A DNA stretch of 64,000 bases from Kryptolebias marmoratus (Eukaryota; Chordata; Actinopteri; Cyprinodontiformes; Rivulidae), in assembly GCF_001649575.2 (NCBI RefSeq), contig NC_051445.1, forward strand, positions 9,483,000 to 9,546,999, read 5' to 3'. Below, piece by piece: positions 1-14,400 of the stretch; position 1 is the stretch's first letter; each line of letters begins with the position of its first letter. A model generated the notes under the pieces. It saw only the letters and a program-made list of their open reading frames with translations. It did no database searches and was not told the origin of the DNA. Position numbers and translations under genes: made by a program.

Positions 1-440
1 AGTCTCTGAGTGACATTTCGGGTATTTTGGGCAGCAGTTGTTGATAGGAAGTTATCTCTCTCTGCTCAAAGTGCCACACTGAGTGCTGGCTTCGTGCATG
101 ATGCTCGTAATGATGATTAATGTGCTCTTCTTAGGTGTGTGCTCTGTGAATGTGTGAAGTGGTAGCAGAACAGTCAAGGAGCGTGGACTTTTGGATGTTT
201 TTGCATGCAGATGTGAATTCTCCACAAACATGTAGCTCATAACCGAGTGTTAAATTTAGCTTCCCTGGGGAGCCTTTCTAAAATTCTTTTATCTTTAAAA
301 CAAAAAAAGAGAGAGAAAGTTTGCTTTAAGCCATTTATCCTCCTGGTTTCTTTGTTTACAACTATAAAAAGATAGGAAAAAAGCAGGACCCTCCCCTCTT
401 TTCTCTTTCTATCTATCTCTCTTGCCCTCTTATCTTACAG

Positions 441-493
441 AGATGATCGGAGAAGAGGAGTCTCAGTGAACAGAGCGAAGCGATGGAGAGATG
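441..493 (+). other. pianp: PIANP exon carrying the start codon, with 5' UTR and a short upstream ORF
   Basis: A pyrimidine-rich tract ends in ACAG at 440, so this looks like an internal exon preceded by an untranslated exon further upstream. It contains an upstream ATG at 443 that stops after eight codons at TGA 467-469, just before the main ATG at 483. Only 11 coding bases precede the donor at 494. I did not locate the first exon or promoter; bases 1-440 show no gene. Confidence 0.55.
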
Positions 494-1463
494 GTAAGAT
501 GGATAGTTTTTGAGTATAGGATGCAGATGCATAAAATGTCATTCTGATTGATGGCTGGCATGGGAATCAATGTCTGAGCTGCTGAGGTTGTGCAGGGCGC
601 CTCTGGGCAATGGGTTTTCTCTGATAACTCCTCTGTCACTTCAACACCTCTCATTCTTTCTCCTCCACCTTTCTTTTCTTTTCTGTTTTTTTTTTTTTTT
701 AAAGCTTCATCTCTCCTGTCGCACGACTCACTGCCCTCATCTCCCTCCTCCTGGTTGCTCTGGTCTCACAGCCCTCCACCTGTAACCGTGACGACGGTGA
801 GGGCGAAGAGCAGGTGGACGCCCTGTCGGTCCAGCTGTCCGTCACGTCCCAGGTCACACCCACCCCTCTGTGGGCGGTGGTGTGGGGTCCCACGCAGCCG
901 CTGGAGGATGAGACCTACCACTTTCTCTCCAGCCAGGAAACCGACCACCTGCACCTTCACGGGAACCAGCAGGAGGTCAGCACCGCCACATCCGAGGACT
1001 GGCTTTACGTTGATTCGAGCGTACAGCCCCAGGAGAAGGCACCACTGGAGTCCAGGAACAAGAAGGGAGTGGAGGATGGAGGGACGGAGGCGGAGGAGAC
1101 GGAGCCCGAGGAAGGTGGGCATCAGGAGATCTGCATGAAGGATTTCTAAATAAAGGTGGCCTTGAGTGAGCACACACTCGCCAGGAGTCCTCCAGGGAAT
1201 TAGCTGTCACCAGGGTGAAGGCTGACACCCTCTTGTGTGCAGCCGGCTGTGTCTGTGGTGGGGGAATGCCTAATAAAGTTTTCATCACTCACAGGGAGAA
1301 TTTGGCTGATGTCAAAACTGTAAAAAAAAAGACAAAAGACATCACTGGATTGGTGATGTAGTTGGAGGCCAAAAGCTTGCACATCTAATTTCATGTCTCA
1401 GCTGGCTTCATTGATTTTTTCCCTTGTTGTTCCTGTACAGTGATGACAGAGTTGAGTAACCGA

Positions 1464-1500
<37 letters not shown>

Positions 1501-4500
1501 AGTTGACCCTCAGTTCTACGTCACCGTGACCATCTCCTCTCTGCTCATCCTAACAGCCGTCGTCATTACAGCCAAACTCTGGTAGGAGCCTGAACTCTGT
1601 CCTTCAAGCTGCTCTGTATGAATACATGAATACAAAGTCAGTTTTTTACAGAGTAACAATGACTGATTAGCCGGGTCTACCTGTGAGAGCTGGACACCTG
1701 TCCCACAGCAGGTGGGTGTCAATCAGTGTGAACTTTAACACAAGATGCTTTCGTTAACGTGGCGACAGTGTGCATTTCCTGCTTACTGAAAACCTGAGGA
1801 GGATAAACGAGGCACATGATAGGAAATTTATTTTATAGACCTTTCTGATGATAATGGCAATTTCCAATAAAGCAGGAACGTATTGAGGTCACTTGCAGAG
1901 TTAGTTCCCAGAGTGGAGATTAGGACTGTGCTGAGGAGTTAGAAGATAAACTTTAGGAGTTATGAAATGAATAAAACATAACTGTGCTATTTAAAATAGG
2001 ATATCTTTTCCCAAGCTTTTATCTTGTTAATTAAAGGCATAATTGCACATCATTAATATAAAAATGACTTAAAATTGACTCATTAAGCTTTGATGAACTA
2101 GTCAAAGTGAACAGAGTATTTGGTTTTCAGTAACACTTGGATTCAAGAGCCTTAAGAAATTGAAGTTTGTGTGATAAAGTGAGACACCTTGCCTGTGGAC
2201 CAGGCTCACAAAGACCCTAACGACACTCGGGGGGGTAGGGGAGGGTGAGTGATTTGCATGTGAGCTCAGTTTAAAATAACGAATTTGAGTTGTAAGGAAT
2301 TAAGAGCTCTGTTCAGTTGCCTTTGTTTAAATCTGTTAGAAATAAAATGAGAAAAATTGGAGGAATTTTTCAGATAAATTAATTAGGCTGCATGTTTTGG
2401 GATCAGTAAGGATCATTAGGGAGAATGATGGATTCATGTTGGTCTTGTTTGTGCGTCTGTCTGTCGCTAATGGTTACGTAATGATTTTGTGTGGTCCCCC
2501 CCCCACCCTCAAGTGAAAGCTGAGTAATTGCTTACTAATGACTTTATTAACAACACTTGCATTCCTGAAAGTCACAGTTGGCACAGATGTGTCATTTAGA
2601 GCCATTAGTGTTGCAATGATTAAACATTTGCCATAATCATTAGGACTGGGGGGGGGGGGGAGGCAAAGACGGCTCTGATAGGGTCCTTTACAAGCTCCAG
2701 CATTAGAGTGAGTGTTCCTCAACAGCCCACCTGCCATAAACCCTCTCAGAGCATGTAAACACCGTGGTGAACACAGGGTGGGGGATCTGTGTGTGTTACG
2801 TGGAAAAGCCCACAAACACGTGGCCATTAGCTGGAAACGGGGAGTCATCTTTGTGATATAGTGAAGCACTCACACGCTTTGCTGATCAAACCAATAACAG
2901 CCAGTTTATTTGACCACTGGGAACGCTCTGCTCCTTCACCTCACAGCCACTTCTCACATTTACACTTTCGCACTCTTCTTCCTCTTATCTGAGCATCTTA
3001 CCCCCAAAGGCTATTGGATCCTAATTTTACATTTCATTGCCTGATAATTTTCCTTTTTTATACTCTCTCTTAATCTTTTAGACTTTTGCTCCCACGCTCC
3101 TCCCACTTGTCTTTCTTTTTTCCTTTTTTCCCTCTGCCTTCCAGGGATTTGTTTTTTATTCCTCTTGTCTGAGGTACCTGTGTTATCTTTTACTTTAACA
3201 CTGCCTGTCTTTGCACAGTCTCTTATCCGCCACATCGGTCTCCTAGTTCTCTCCCAGAACCACCAGTCCAACTGAAGATTCACAGATAATCTTCCAGCTT
3301 GCCGAGAGCGAATTCATGATAAGTCCTCTTTTTCTTTCTGTTCCTCACTGACCTCAATGTTGTTTTGATAACTTTTTCTCACGAGCCCCTGCCGTGTCAT
3401 GGAAAAAGAAAGGGGGCAAAAAAAAAACCCATTCTGCTTGTGGAGTTACAACAGAGAGAATTGCAGGGATTCGTAGTGGAGACATGGCAGCAGAGCTCTC
3501 TGCCTCTCTATAGACTGGCTCGTGCTTCAGTGTCATAAATGTGTAAATAACACCATGTGTTAGATGGATAAAAGAGCTGTGGAGTAAATGAGGAGGAGGG
3601 GGTGGGGGTGCAGATGGACTGAAATGATAGCCTATAGTGGAAATTGGCTACAGTCCAGTTCAATATGATTATAGAAGAGAAGCATATGTGCTCAGTGAGT
3701 TTTCCCCGCCCTGAAATTGTCCGTGTGGATGTTATGATGCTGTTTGTGTACGTTTGTGAGAGGAAGTGTCAGCTGGGAGAGGACAGGTGTTACTGAGGAA
3801 AGATGAGAGTTCAGGGTGGCTTTTATGGCCCCAAGAACAGCTTTGCTGTGTGTCGAAGTGTCCTTAAGAGCCTGGACCCGTGATGCTTCACTGCTCTTTT
3901 GTAATAACTCAGTCTTCTCTGTGAAGTAATGCCTGGGCACCGCGGTGATACGTCAGCCCTCTGTTCATTTCTTCACCTTGTTACATCCCTCTGACCCCTC
4001 CTCCCCTGATCTCAGAGTGCTGCCTCCTCTACACTACTCGCAGCGTTTTAATGAGCAGGCGCTGATTTTCTTTCACAGTGGCAGAGTAATGTGTTTGCTG
4101 CTGTTTCTGATGCTCTCTGACTTTGTTTCCCTTATCTGTTCCCGGTATGCCTCCCCTCATTGAAACCTTTACTTATTTATGTTTGGCTCAAACTTTTTTC
4201 CTTCCTTTTAATTTACCCCTTAATCTTCTCTGCTTACCACCCTTCTGTTTCAAATCTTTTTGTTTCCTCTCCACCGACCCTTTTGTTTCATTCTTCAACT
4301 CCCCCGTCTTTTTCTTTCCTCCTTTTCCACACATCCGACCCCCTTCTGATCCCTCTCCATCCATTCGTCTTACTATCTTTCTCTCCCAGTTACGACCGCA
4401 GCTGTTCCCAGCATCCGCCCCCGCTTTCCCGTGGCGTTGGCCCCCCCCTCTCCCTCGCTCTCCCCCGTTCCCTTGCTTCGGAGGACAGCAGGCAGACGCT

Positions 4501-5158
4501 GCACAGCACCACCTCCTCCTTCACCGACAGGGAGAGGTAATGAGTCGCCTCAACAGCTCTGCACAGTCTGAGTGTTTGTGTGTCTGGGTCCATGAGTTTG
4601 ATGTGCATGTGCGAGTCTCTGGATTCAAGTTTGCCTCTTTGTGTCTGTGTGCGAGTGCCCTTATTACTTTGCATGCGCTGCAAGGATGTGCGTGGAGTAT
4701 AATTGGGCAGTAACGCTATTCTCTGTAGAATATTCAGGCCTGGAGTGTTGGAGCCGCTCTAAGATGTATCAGTGTTTTAAACACCCTCTACAGATGACTC
4801 ATCGTGGGCCCATGAAAAGGCGCCTATCCTCCATCCATGAAATGATGCTTTTATTCAAGGGTATTTTAAGTTAATCTCAATCAGGATAATTATAGAGCAG
4901 CTCTCTAGTGCTGCTTCTTACTTCCTCCACCCATCGGCTTTTCGTCCTCTTCCTCCATCTCTCCGTCCCCTGTGATCCAGCTTTCCGTTACCATCTCCAC
5001 CAGCTTCAGGCCTTTGTTCCCCTTCATCTCCTCCCATCTCCCACCATCAGGGCTCCCAAGTCTCCAGAAAAACCTATCCCACCTTCCTGCTTTCTTTTTC
5101 CTACTCACTCCTCTCCTCTGTCTCTTGCTGTGTCAGGATCCCAGTTGTGAACCTGTGA
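483..5158 (+). CDS. pianp: PILR-alpha-associated neural protein homologue (PIANP), complete, 5 coding exons
   Basis: Coding exons are 483-493, 705-1114, 1503-1581, 4390-4536 and 5137-5158. All junctions are GT-AG and keep frame, giving 669 nt, or 222 aa plus stop. The start is the ATG at 483, because an in-frame TGA lies at 444-446. The product is a type I membrane protein. It has a hydrophobic signal peptide at residues 8-26, the family motif WAVVWGPT at about 60-67, an acidic linker, and a membrane segment in exon 3 introduced by VDPQFYVT (about 141-165). A basic start to the tail (KLCYDRS) and the C-terminus RIPVVNL follow. Human PIANP, as I recall it, has WAIVWGPT, VDPQLYVT and a RIPLVNL end in the same order, which makes the call strong. 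The mammalian protein binds the inhibitory receptor PILR-alpha and associates with neuronal GABA-B receptors; that role is inferred here. The neighbour COPS7A, as on human 12p13, supports orthology. Confidence 0.9.
1464..1497. repeat. (TG)n microsatellite in PIANP intron 2
   Basis: About 17 uninterrupted TG units end a few bases before the acceptor of the membrane-segment exon at 1503. A TG tract this close to an acceptor can affect exon recognition; that effect is inference. Confidence 0.95.
1582..4389 (+). other. PIANP intron 3 (2.8 kb), no internal gene
   Basis: The interval runs from the donor after the membrane-segment exon to the acceptor of the tail exon. It holds a short poly-G run near 2648 and pyrimidine-rich stretches. 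The open frames inside show no family motif and no consistent splice sites, so I treat them as chance. Confidence 0.7.
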
Positions 5159-6600
5159 GGGGACTGTTTTTTTCCCATTTGATGAACATTTCTACGGGGC
5201 CTGAGGAGAAACATCAACACGACCAGAGGGTGTGCCCACAGTGCTGTTTTATTTTCGCTCCAACTGTGAAACAAATTCAGGGAATGCAGGTATCCAGCCA
5301 CCGCAAAAACTCCCCGGCTTCCCTGAGGCCTAAAAAAATCCAAGCTCATCTCTCTGCTCCTCTTCCCTCCTGTATGCTTGGAGTAAATTTCTTTTTATGT
5401 GCATCACTGTGACCCTGTTTTCCGCCCTTTGTACGGCCCCGAGCTCTGCAGAGCTACCCGACAGCTCTGTTCTTCAACTCACCATGACTAACTCACAAGC
5501 AAGCAGTTTAACAGCCATGCAAGATCCTATTACCCCCAAGATGCCCTACCTACCTGTGCTTCCACAACCAGTGACTCAGCTGCTCACTCGTAAAAAGCCA
5601 ATCCAGCACACTGTTCTTTTCATCAAACGGCACTAAAATTCAGCTCACTCCAGCAGGCTTGTAAATGGTTAAAAAGCCATTCTCAGCATCTCCAAACATC
5701 CAACAGAGTATTTCGCAAAGCTGTTTGGCACGGCTGTAGCCAACGGGCAATGTGTTTAACATGTCACGCTCCAAAAACTGATGTTTATTCCCCTGCTTTG
5801 GGCACCCGAAATGCAAATAGAGTGGCTCCATTCCTCTGCAGATGTGGAGGACTCTTGTTTTCTTTTGGCTTTTCCTCGTGATTTGTTCTCTTAATTATCT
5901 GGCTGACGTTCACCTCTTTGTGGAACCTTTGCAAGCACGCTTTGCTCCTGCTTGGACTTGAGCAGAGAGCACTTCCAGGACTGGAGATAAAATATTCAGA
6001 ACATAAATGGTTAGAACAAACTGAAAATCTGTTTGGTTTTGGTTTTTTTCCCCTCCCCAAAGGTTTGGATGGTACATAACAAAAGACATGTTTTCCCATG
6101 TTTTCATGGGAAATGAATATCTATAAATGCTGGCATATTATTATTATTTTTTTTTTGCCACTTGACAGCTCTGAATCTCAATCTGGAAAACAAAACCATC
6201 TCTCCTCTTCATCGTCTTTTGTGCACCAAAGGAAAGTTGCACATGAAGAATTGCCTCAATCCGTCTGCATGTAGTCAGTAAAAAAAAAAAAAAAACAATC
6301 CTGAGAGAGCTGCTTCACATCAAGTATTTATAAAACGTCTATTTTACCAATCAGCGAGTATTGTCTTACAGAACTTTTCAAAGCTAATTATCAATTTTTG
6401 CCAACTTTTTAAAGCAGCTTTGTCCCATGAACTACCCGTCCACTCAACCATTCAACTTTTGACATTGTGCTGGTGGCATCATGGTAGCTTCAATCCCTCA
6501 GATATCCAGTCTTGTGGTTTTTAGTAGCATTCCTGTAGAAATGTGGTCTTTTCTGTACCATGGAACTAAAATAAAGACTCGATGCTGACGTTTTAGCTTT
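5159..6600 (+). other. pianp: PIANP 3' UTR (probable)
   Basis: This follows the stop codon at 5156-5158 without a further coding signal. It ends at the first convincing AATAAA (6570-6575), which is followed within 30 bases by a GT-rich stretch. The resulting 3' UTR would be about 1.4 kb. Confidence 0.5.
6570..6575 (+). terminator. Probable PIANP polyadenylation signal
   Basis: AATAAA is followed at about 6598-6620 by a GT/T-rich tract of the kind found downstream of cleavage sites. It is the first such combination after the stop codon. Transcript data would be needed to confirm use. Confidence 0.45.
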
Positions 6601-7949
6601 GTGTCTGTTTATTTCAGTGCATGTTGAATGCATTTCCCCCTGGGAGCGGTGCAATCTGCAATGCTTTATGGGAAGGATAAAGCTTACACTGTGCATTTTA
6701 ATAGATACCCATGTATCCTAATCTGTCTCTCCCTGATGTGAACATTCAGTCCACTGCCTTGCATTGATTTTAAACCACAGACTTGGCATTAAAAAGTCCC
6801 GCATGTGCCAATCATGTTTTCAGCACTGAGGAGAAGCTGAAAAGGAGTGAAGAATAATGCAGCTGCTTGTGTCTGAAGCTGTTTGCTTATCTCCTCACCT
6901 CATATGGATTCCTCTCGCTTTAGAAAGATTAACAGGATGCTAAGCAAGAATTTCCTCTGTGTATAGTTTTTCAAACAAATGTCAATAAAATCAAGGCGGG
7001 CACAAGAAGAGAAATGCCACTCGAGTGTTTGGAGATTCTCCACCGGTCGGATGTGCAGCTAGTGTTTCCATCTCCTCTGGGCATTTTACTGATCAATCAG
7101 AGTAATTGATTGGCCGGGTTCCACCAGGAGGTTTTAATGGCTGTATGACACACACATCGGCAGATGGTGCAGCAATCTGTAATCACGATGGACAAACATC
7201 TAATTCAGGAGTTAGGCGTGAACTCATAAATGCAGAGGTCGTGTGGCCGGAGTGAGCCCTCACTCACCTCCCAACACTCGGAGAGGTGTACAGCTGCTTG
7301 AAGTCGCAGCTTCGATCTTGTCAAGAAAAAAAAAAAAAAAAAGTGAAAAAATGAAACTCCACACTGAAATTAACACCTTTATTTATAGAGGTGAGGAGGA
7401 ATGTTAGAGGGAAAAAATGGGGGGAGTTTAGAAAGACGCAGGGTTAAATGGAACAGGATAATTTTCCTGTCTGCTTGCTTGTTACTATCACTGCTGGTCA
7501 TCTAATTGCTGCCATTAATGTCAGGAAGGAAGCGGAGAATTTAGAGGAAACAGACTCTGAGGAGTGAGAAATGGACATGGCATGCACGATGAAGGCAATT
7601 TTGATCGTAATGGAGGTACATGGAAGAGTGGCAGGCAATTCTGACACTGAAATAGAAGCTCTGGGCGAAACAAACCCATATGAAATACAAATGCTCCTGC
7701 TGTATGAGTATGTGTCTCGTCGAGCTGTTAGTGCACAGGGAAAGCCTCAGCTCTATAATGCATTAATCTCTTTGGGGACGTGCCCTAATTAATGACTTGA
7801 CCTCCTAACGGGTAGCCCCCTTCTGCGAGTTAACATTTAGTAGTTCGCCCTCCAGAGATGCACTCTGAAGTGCATTTAATAAAAGAAGTGGCAGCGACAT
7901 TAATAAGGCAGTCAAGATAAGTACACGGCTTCTTTTTTTTTTTCCCCCT
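6601..7949. other. Tail-to-tail intergenic interval, PIANP/COPS7A
   Basis: I see no exon, RNA gene or recognisable repeat here beyond poly-A and simple A/T runs. It separates two convergent transcription units. Confidence 0.6.
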
Positions 7950-7955
7950 TTTATT
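7950..7955 (-). terminator. Probable COPS7A polyadenylation signal
   Basis: TTTATT on the + strand is AATAAA on the - strand, about 520 bases beyond the COPS7A stop at 8472. This would give a 3' UTR of about 0.5 kb. Confidence 0.4.
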
Positions 7956-8471
7956 TTTCCAACAATTTATATTCTGATTTTATACAAGTCTCAACTCAGC
8001 AGAGAGAGAATAAAACAACAACAAAAAAAAAAGAAAACATCAAAGCAATGCAGAATTCATCTAAACCAAAAGAACAGAGATACACACAAACAAATTCCTC
8101 AAATACACCGATTCTGTTTCTGGTCAAAGGCAACCGACTCCTGCTGCAGACTATTGTGTCCTCGCGTTTTACAAGTGCTCTGTGTATTTACACCGACAGT
8201 CTGCCTGCTCGGCTTTTGACAGCTGCAAGAGTGAAAGTCACATGTTTTATCCATCAGCCAGGTGTGTATTTCTGAATCCGTAAAGGTTAGATCTGGTGAT
8301 TGAAGTCCCAGTGAAGCTTTGTGGTTGTACTGCAGAAGTGTATGTGAGGAGGGTATCCATGAGAGTGGTCACGTTGTTTAAAGTATCTGTCTGTCCGTCA
8401 ACATGCCAATGTGTCCGTAAATTAGCGAGCGTCCATGAGTGCTGCTGTCCTCACATCTTAATCTTTTGTCC

Positions 8472-11400
8472 TCAGTTGGACTTGGACCAGATCTTCCCAC
8501 TGCCTCGCAGCCTGTTTGGAACACAGCCAATAAAAACACTGAATGGATGCTTTATTTAAGGACTTATTTAAATTTGTCTTCACTTTCTGCATGCTTTACC
8601 GAGGCGGGGGGAAAAAAAAAATTACAAAAAAACATTCACATACACATTACTGATGCAACCTGGATGCAAAGGTGTCATTTAAAATATTCCACGTTTAATA
8701 TTCTTAAATTGGAACTGATTTGAGTGGATTTTCTATTTCTGTAAATAAAAGGAAATTCTGGTAAACTGTTTCTAATTATAACTGCTGCGTTATCAAACCT
8801 GTCCTTTAAATAGCTTCATAAGGGAAGTGTGTCAAAACTTATTTTGAGGATTGAGGTTAAGCCTTCATTAATTTGGATGTGAAAACATTGAGAGGGATCT
8901 TCATTTGAATGAAGCACGGCGCTGAATGATGAAAATTATGGGGCTCTACGCTTCATCAAACTGTGACAGGCAGCCAGAAAATAATCACTGCTCTCTGTTC
9001 AGCAGGAAAACATAAACAGACACGTGAACCGTCTCTGCTCAGCACCAGAGGGGGAAGCGGTTCTTTCAGGAAGCAAGCACGCAGGGCAAACATGTAGCCA
9101 GTGACATTTTACATTTCAGGACAGATGTGAAATTAGCCATCAGAAATGGGGCCGGATGGAAGCAGAACCGAAGATCTATTAAGCAGGTTTATAGTACCGC
9201 TACAAAACACTGATGTGTATCTCATAATGAAACAAGTTCATGCAGGCACACTCTCTCAAAGACAGACAAAACACTTTAACCAGCAGCTGACTTTATACTG
9301 TTTATTGAAGAAATAGAAACACAGCGTTTCTCCTGGGTATTAACTTTTGCTCTCTACAAAAACACTGGACTAATAGCTTTAATTTAAAGTCTGAAAACAG
9401 TCTTTATTGTGCAAACGTAAGAAAGGGAAATTCATATTTACAAAGGACTTTCCAAAACTCACAAGTGCTTTACAGAACAAAATGAAAAATGGCAATAAGA
9501 GATGTTTAATGAAGAAAAAAAGCTTCCATTTGCAGCTTTTTGTTCCTTTTCTTTGACTTGTAGCAATGAACATTTCTTTCTTGATAAATGAAAAGTAAAA
9601 CTAAGCACAACCTTCATTTTGAAGAGAACAGCTGTGGGGAGAGTTCTGAATAAACCTTCAGTTCAGTAATTTATTCTACATGGCCACACATGTAACAATT
9701 AGTGACAATTTTAACCTTGAAAACAAAATGCAATTTCTATTCAGACGCCTCTTAGCTGCTGTTTAAGGGGAGAAAAAAAAATGAAAAAAATAAGATGTAA
9801 CAGCCAACTTTCCCAGAGTGCTTCATTTGTATGTATGAAACATTGGCTGCCACCTGTGCGTGACCACAAAACTGGAAAGGTGACGTGACTGAACTCACCC
9901 TTTCACCTTTGAAGCTTTTTTGCCCGGTTGTCGGGGTTCCTGAGAGGAGGCGGGGTCTCGTGGCTCTGCTGGCTGATCTGCGTCCTGGTTGGAAGCGGCT
10001 CCGGCGGGGGCGGGGCCTGACGACGGAGACGCCGCGCTGGCCTTTAACGTTTTCTGTAAGTTCGAGACCTGGCGAGAAAAGAAGTGGAGGAGGAAGACGT
10101 TTTTTTTAGGTCAGCCACAACGTTCGAATCACCGGCAGAGGAAGAGCAGTCGTCTGTTCTGAGATTCACGTGGATGCTTTTGTAGCACATATCAGCTGTC
10201 TAAATATGGCGAACAAAACCCACCCTCACAGCAGCCCATTAAAGCTGACAACAGTTTCAGTCCAATTTAGTCAGCGTGTCTTAGAGCTGTGCAAACAATG
10301 CACTGAAAATGACTCTGCATTGATGCACTGACAAAACATAAATGAAAGTTTGTATTCGACACAAAATTACTGAATACGATCGTTAGTTTGTGACTTTCTG
10401 GCCTCAGCTGAACAATACAGCAGCGCACGCACATCATTATGTTGTGTCAAATGGAGTAAGGCTCCAAAAAATGTTATTTTGCAGCTCTCTCCTGTATTAA
10501 ATTCTGGGTGCAGTGTTATGTTAATGACACTATAATATCTAAGCTGATATGGTGAAGGAAAACAGAGAGGAATGATGAACGCACACAGTTTTGAAAGCAG
10601 ACTTTAGGGCACACTTGGGATTTTATGAACTGACAAGAAAGCGAGCACTGGATAAGATGAACTCTGTATAATCTGCCTTATAAAGATGAACTCCTTTGGT
10701 AAAACCAAAATGAGAAACAGTGTTAACCCTTTTCATCCTGACCTAAAGTCTGCAACCGCAAGGAACACAGCCAGCCTGTTTCAGGAGGAGAAGCTCTCAA
10801 CTTTGTCCTTTAAATCAGAAAGAAAAAGAAAGACCAACTTTCACAGCTAAAGATATACAATAATTGTACTTTAAGAGGAGTCAGAGGGCTTGGAGCCACA
10901 GTTTGAGCTCTAATCACCAACTTTACTTCACAAATGGCTATGCTTGCACTCCACAGCCAAGCAAAATCGTAGGTGAAAGACTGTTAATTTAGTGAATAAA
11001 ATGTATCAAAAAGACCTTTTTTGGCAGCTTACTTGTGTATCAGCTTTTACAGTACTGATGTTGGTCACTAAAGCAGCATTACTAAATATATGCAGATTAT
11101 TTTTTTTATATTAAAGCAAGCTGACTGATTTTTAAAAGCACCCAATATTGAGGCAATTCAGGTTGATGTGATTGCTCGTATTTATTACACGGAACATAAG
11201 TAGATGCCCTGATGGATTTGTCTAACACAAGACAAGTGTAGCAATCAAACACCACCACTGAATTTACGGTTAAATCTGGAACTAATACTAATAACAGAGC
11301 GGTACGTCAGCGTTTGTGTTTGACTGACAGCAGCTGGCCGCCTGCCTGCAGTGCTGGCATTAGAAAATAACAGAAAAATACACTGTGGAGGATTGTGATG

Positions 11401-14400
11401 AAGTGATGCAATCTGCTGACTCTCTTAGATAAATATCTTTGACTAATTGGCAAAATAAATAATAATAATAATTAAATTGAATTAAAAATTATTTTCCCTC
11501 AGGGATCAATAGAGTACTCATTCATTCATAACGTACTATATGTGGATGTATTATATTAGGAATGAGTCTGGATCTGAACTGGATCTATTGGACTTGCTTT
11601 TTCTTCTTTTTCTTCATGAGGTGAGATTTGTTGTGAATTGGTGCTATACATAAAACTGAATTGAATTATGGCTACAAATCATTAACATCATTACAAAACT
11701 TAGCACCAGAATAAAAACAAGGCATGTAAAAATAAAAAAAATATGACTTTTTTCTATAAATTGTTAAGTTTCATTACAGATGGACATTGTTTCGCATCAC
11801 TTTCTCTAAAAGTGAATTAAAGAGAGATCTTGAAGTGTAGTCAGGGGAAAATATTAAAGCTTGTAGATGAGAGAAAATTGAACTATGCAGTCAAGAGGAA
11901 ACTAAACTAAAATAACACAAACAGCCAAAAGCAAAAAAAAGCAAAAAATGAGGAAGAGACATTTATGTACAGAATATTACTGGAAAAAAGTAAAAACTAC
12001 AATTCATACTTATGAGATAAAGAACGAACCTCAGTTTCCACTTGAACTTTGACCTTTAGCTGGTTCTCTCTGTACTGGTTTGCCCTGGAGACCTGCTCCT
12101 CGATACCACACAGGACCGCCTCACACCCTGTACACCTGGGAGCCAGAGATGAAGGTGGAGGTAGACTAAGAGTCGGAGATAAAGCTTCTACAGGGGTCTA
12201 CATAGGTGATACTTACCACTCCTGCAGCGTGTTGATGATGTTTGGAAGCTCGTTGGGACCGAGGTCACGGCCTACGCTGCAGTCTACCTCCACCTGCTGG
12301 TTCCTCTGGTCCAGTTTGCCCTGGATGATGTCACAGTAAACGGCCTCGATCAACAGGTCCTCCAGTTCCCGCACGTTCTTTAGCTCCAGCTGCTGAAGGA
12401 GCAGCGAGTACGGCAGGCACTGCGGAAAAGGAAACATAAAGCAACTTTATTTCTTAGATTCTCAAGTCTAGACAGTACATTTGATTATCCTTAAACGATC
12501 TGACGGAAAATGACTGAAAATGTTCCTGTAAAAACGCCCATTGGTTTGAATGTTACTGCTATAGAAATGTGAAAGAAGTCTGAAAGGTAACAATCCATAA
12601 CTGGGCAATTAGAGAGTTCAAGGGCACAGACAGGGAAAGCAGTGACACAAAACAGGGACCAGGAGTGAAAAGAGTGATGTTAATGGGAAGACAGATAAAG
12701 CAAAAGGGAAAAAGGACAGTGTTAGTGAGGATAATGAATCAATTATTTAACAGAAGCAGACAAAGAAAAGGGCATAAGGAAAGGTGCAGTGTGGCTGGAA
12801 CGTGCAAAAGAGCCATGAGTTAAGAAATAAAATAGTTCCTTGTGATGTAAAGGAAAGAGTATGAAATATAAAGTGAATAATAATTTTCCCATACGCTGGT
12901 TTGCTCCTAATTCAGTCAATTTAAATACAGCCCCAAGCTTACAATCACTCGTAACCTCATGTGAACTTTAAAGAAACTGACTATGAGTCAGAATAAAATA
13001 GTAAAGTTGTATTTAAAGGCAGAGCTGTCAATATATCGGTGATATAGGAGCTGGCTCTGTGTAAAGCCTACAGCAGTGTGGTGGCTGCAGAAAATTTATG
13101 TTCTGCAGGCATCGAGAAGAGAGAGAAGGGCGAAAAAAATCAATACAAGATTACAGTTTAGCTGCACTTTTATGTTAACATTGAAAAAAAATGTAATGAA
13201 CATGTACCTTGAGGTTGGAAGCCAAGCTAATAATCGAAAGATGACGGAGTTTGTTTCTTTGTGCTGGGGTCAACTCTGGAAGCGAGGCAGCTCTCTCTGA
13301 AACAAAACATAATAAAGGTCAATAAGTAAGACAAAATATCAAACATTACTAGAGGGGTGCTAAAGGCTCACATTTATTAATACTTTGTACTTACTGCAAA
13401 ATGAATTTTAACAAACTCTTGACTGAATAATTATTAGCCCGTCCTGCCAGTTTTTACACCTGAAAAATGTCGACAGTGATCTTAGCGCCTGTCCCTGCTG
13501 CATATGTATTTATGGCAATTTCTTTTTTAGAGTGTGTAATTTGGAGAGGAGATTATTTAAATGAACTGCACAACCCAAAACCACCAAGTTTTGCACCTGC
13601 AATTTATAAGTAATTGCCTCGTTATTTACAATGTAAGAAGCATCTTAACTTTCGCGCCCGGCATGTCTGAGGATGCACAGGTGCTGTGCAACACGAGCAG
13701 GTGTGAGAGAAAGAAGTGACTCTTCTTTTCACAGAAAAATATTCAGATTTACAAACAGGTAAGCCACCATTTTGATTCATTCATGTCATTATTTTTAAAC
13801 AAACTGCGAGAATTGTGTGAGAAAACAGAACTAAGTATTATAAGTCAGGGAACACCCACAAACCAAACTTTCTGCAGCTCTTTATATATATTTTTTTTTT
13901 TTTCCTCCCCTTTATGTTTGTCTATTTGTTTTGTTTGATTGAACACACATAATCAAGCCCTGGAAGGTTATGGTCCATATTTTAACCAGCGTTGTCTAAG
14001 TTCTGAGAAATATATCACTGAATGACAAGGACGCAGTGATGCACTGCCTTCACTGTATGTGATTTATCCCGACAGGAAATAAATGTTGTGGTATGTGGCT
14101 GTCATAATAAAACTTATTGGATGCTAATTTTCCTTATGAACAGCAGCAAATAACAATTTAATTGTCTTTATTATTTTGTATGTACTATAAATTAACCTAT
14201 ATTTGGTAATTCACCTAAATAAATGTATTGTTCATTATAAATTGAATACAAGAATATAAAATACAAATGTGTTTGTGTGTTTTAAGTTGTCAAAAGAAAA
14301 AGTGTACATGTCAAAAACATGCAGCAGATAAGAATGCAAACAGATGTCTGATTAAAAGGGCTTAAACTCCTTCAGTCACTAGTATCAAATGTTGAAAAAA

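Noticed and set aside
590..1138. 182-aa open frame on the + strand
   Set aside because: It is a shifted-frame shadow of PIANP exon 2, Arg/Pro/Ser-rich, and runs across a splice acceptor; the 705-1114 frame has the family motif.
2474..2869. 131-aa open frame on the - strand in PIANP intron 3
   Set aside because: No motif, no splice context, and it crosses poly-G and poly-C runs.
4123..4713. 196-aa open frame on the + strand
   Set aside because: Low-complexity Phe/Pro/Ser translation of a pyrimidine-rich tract before the acceptor of PIANP exon 4; not a gene.
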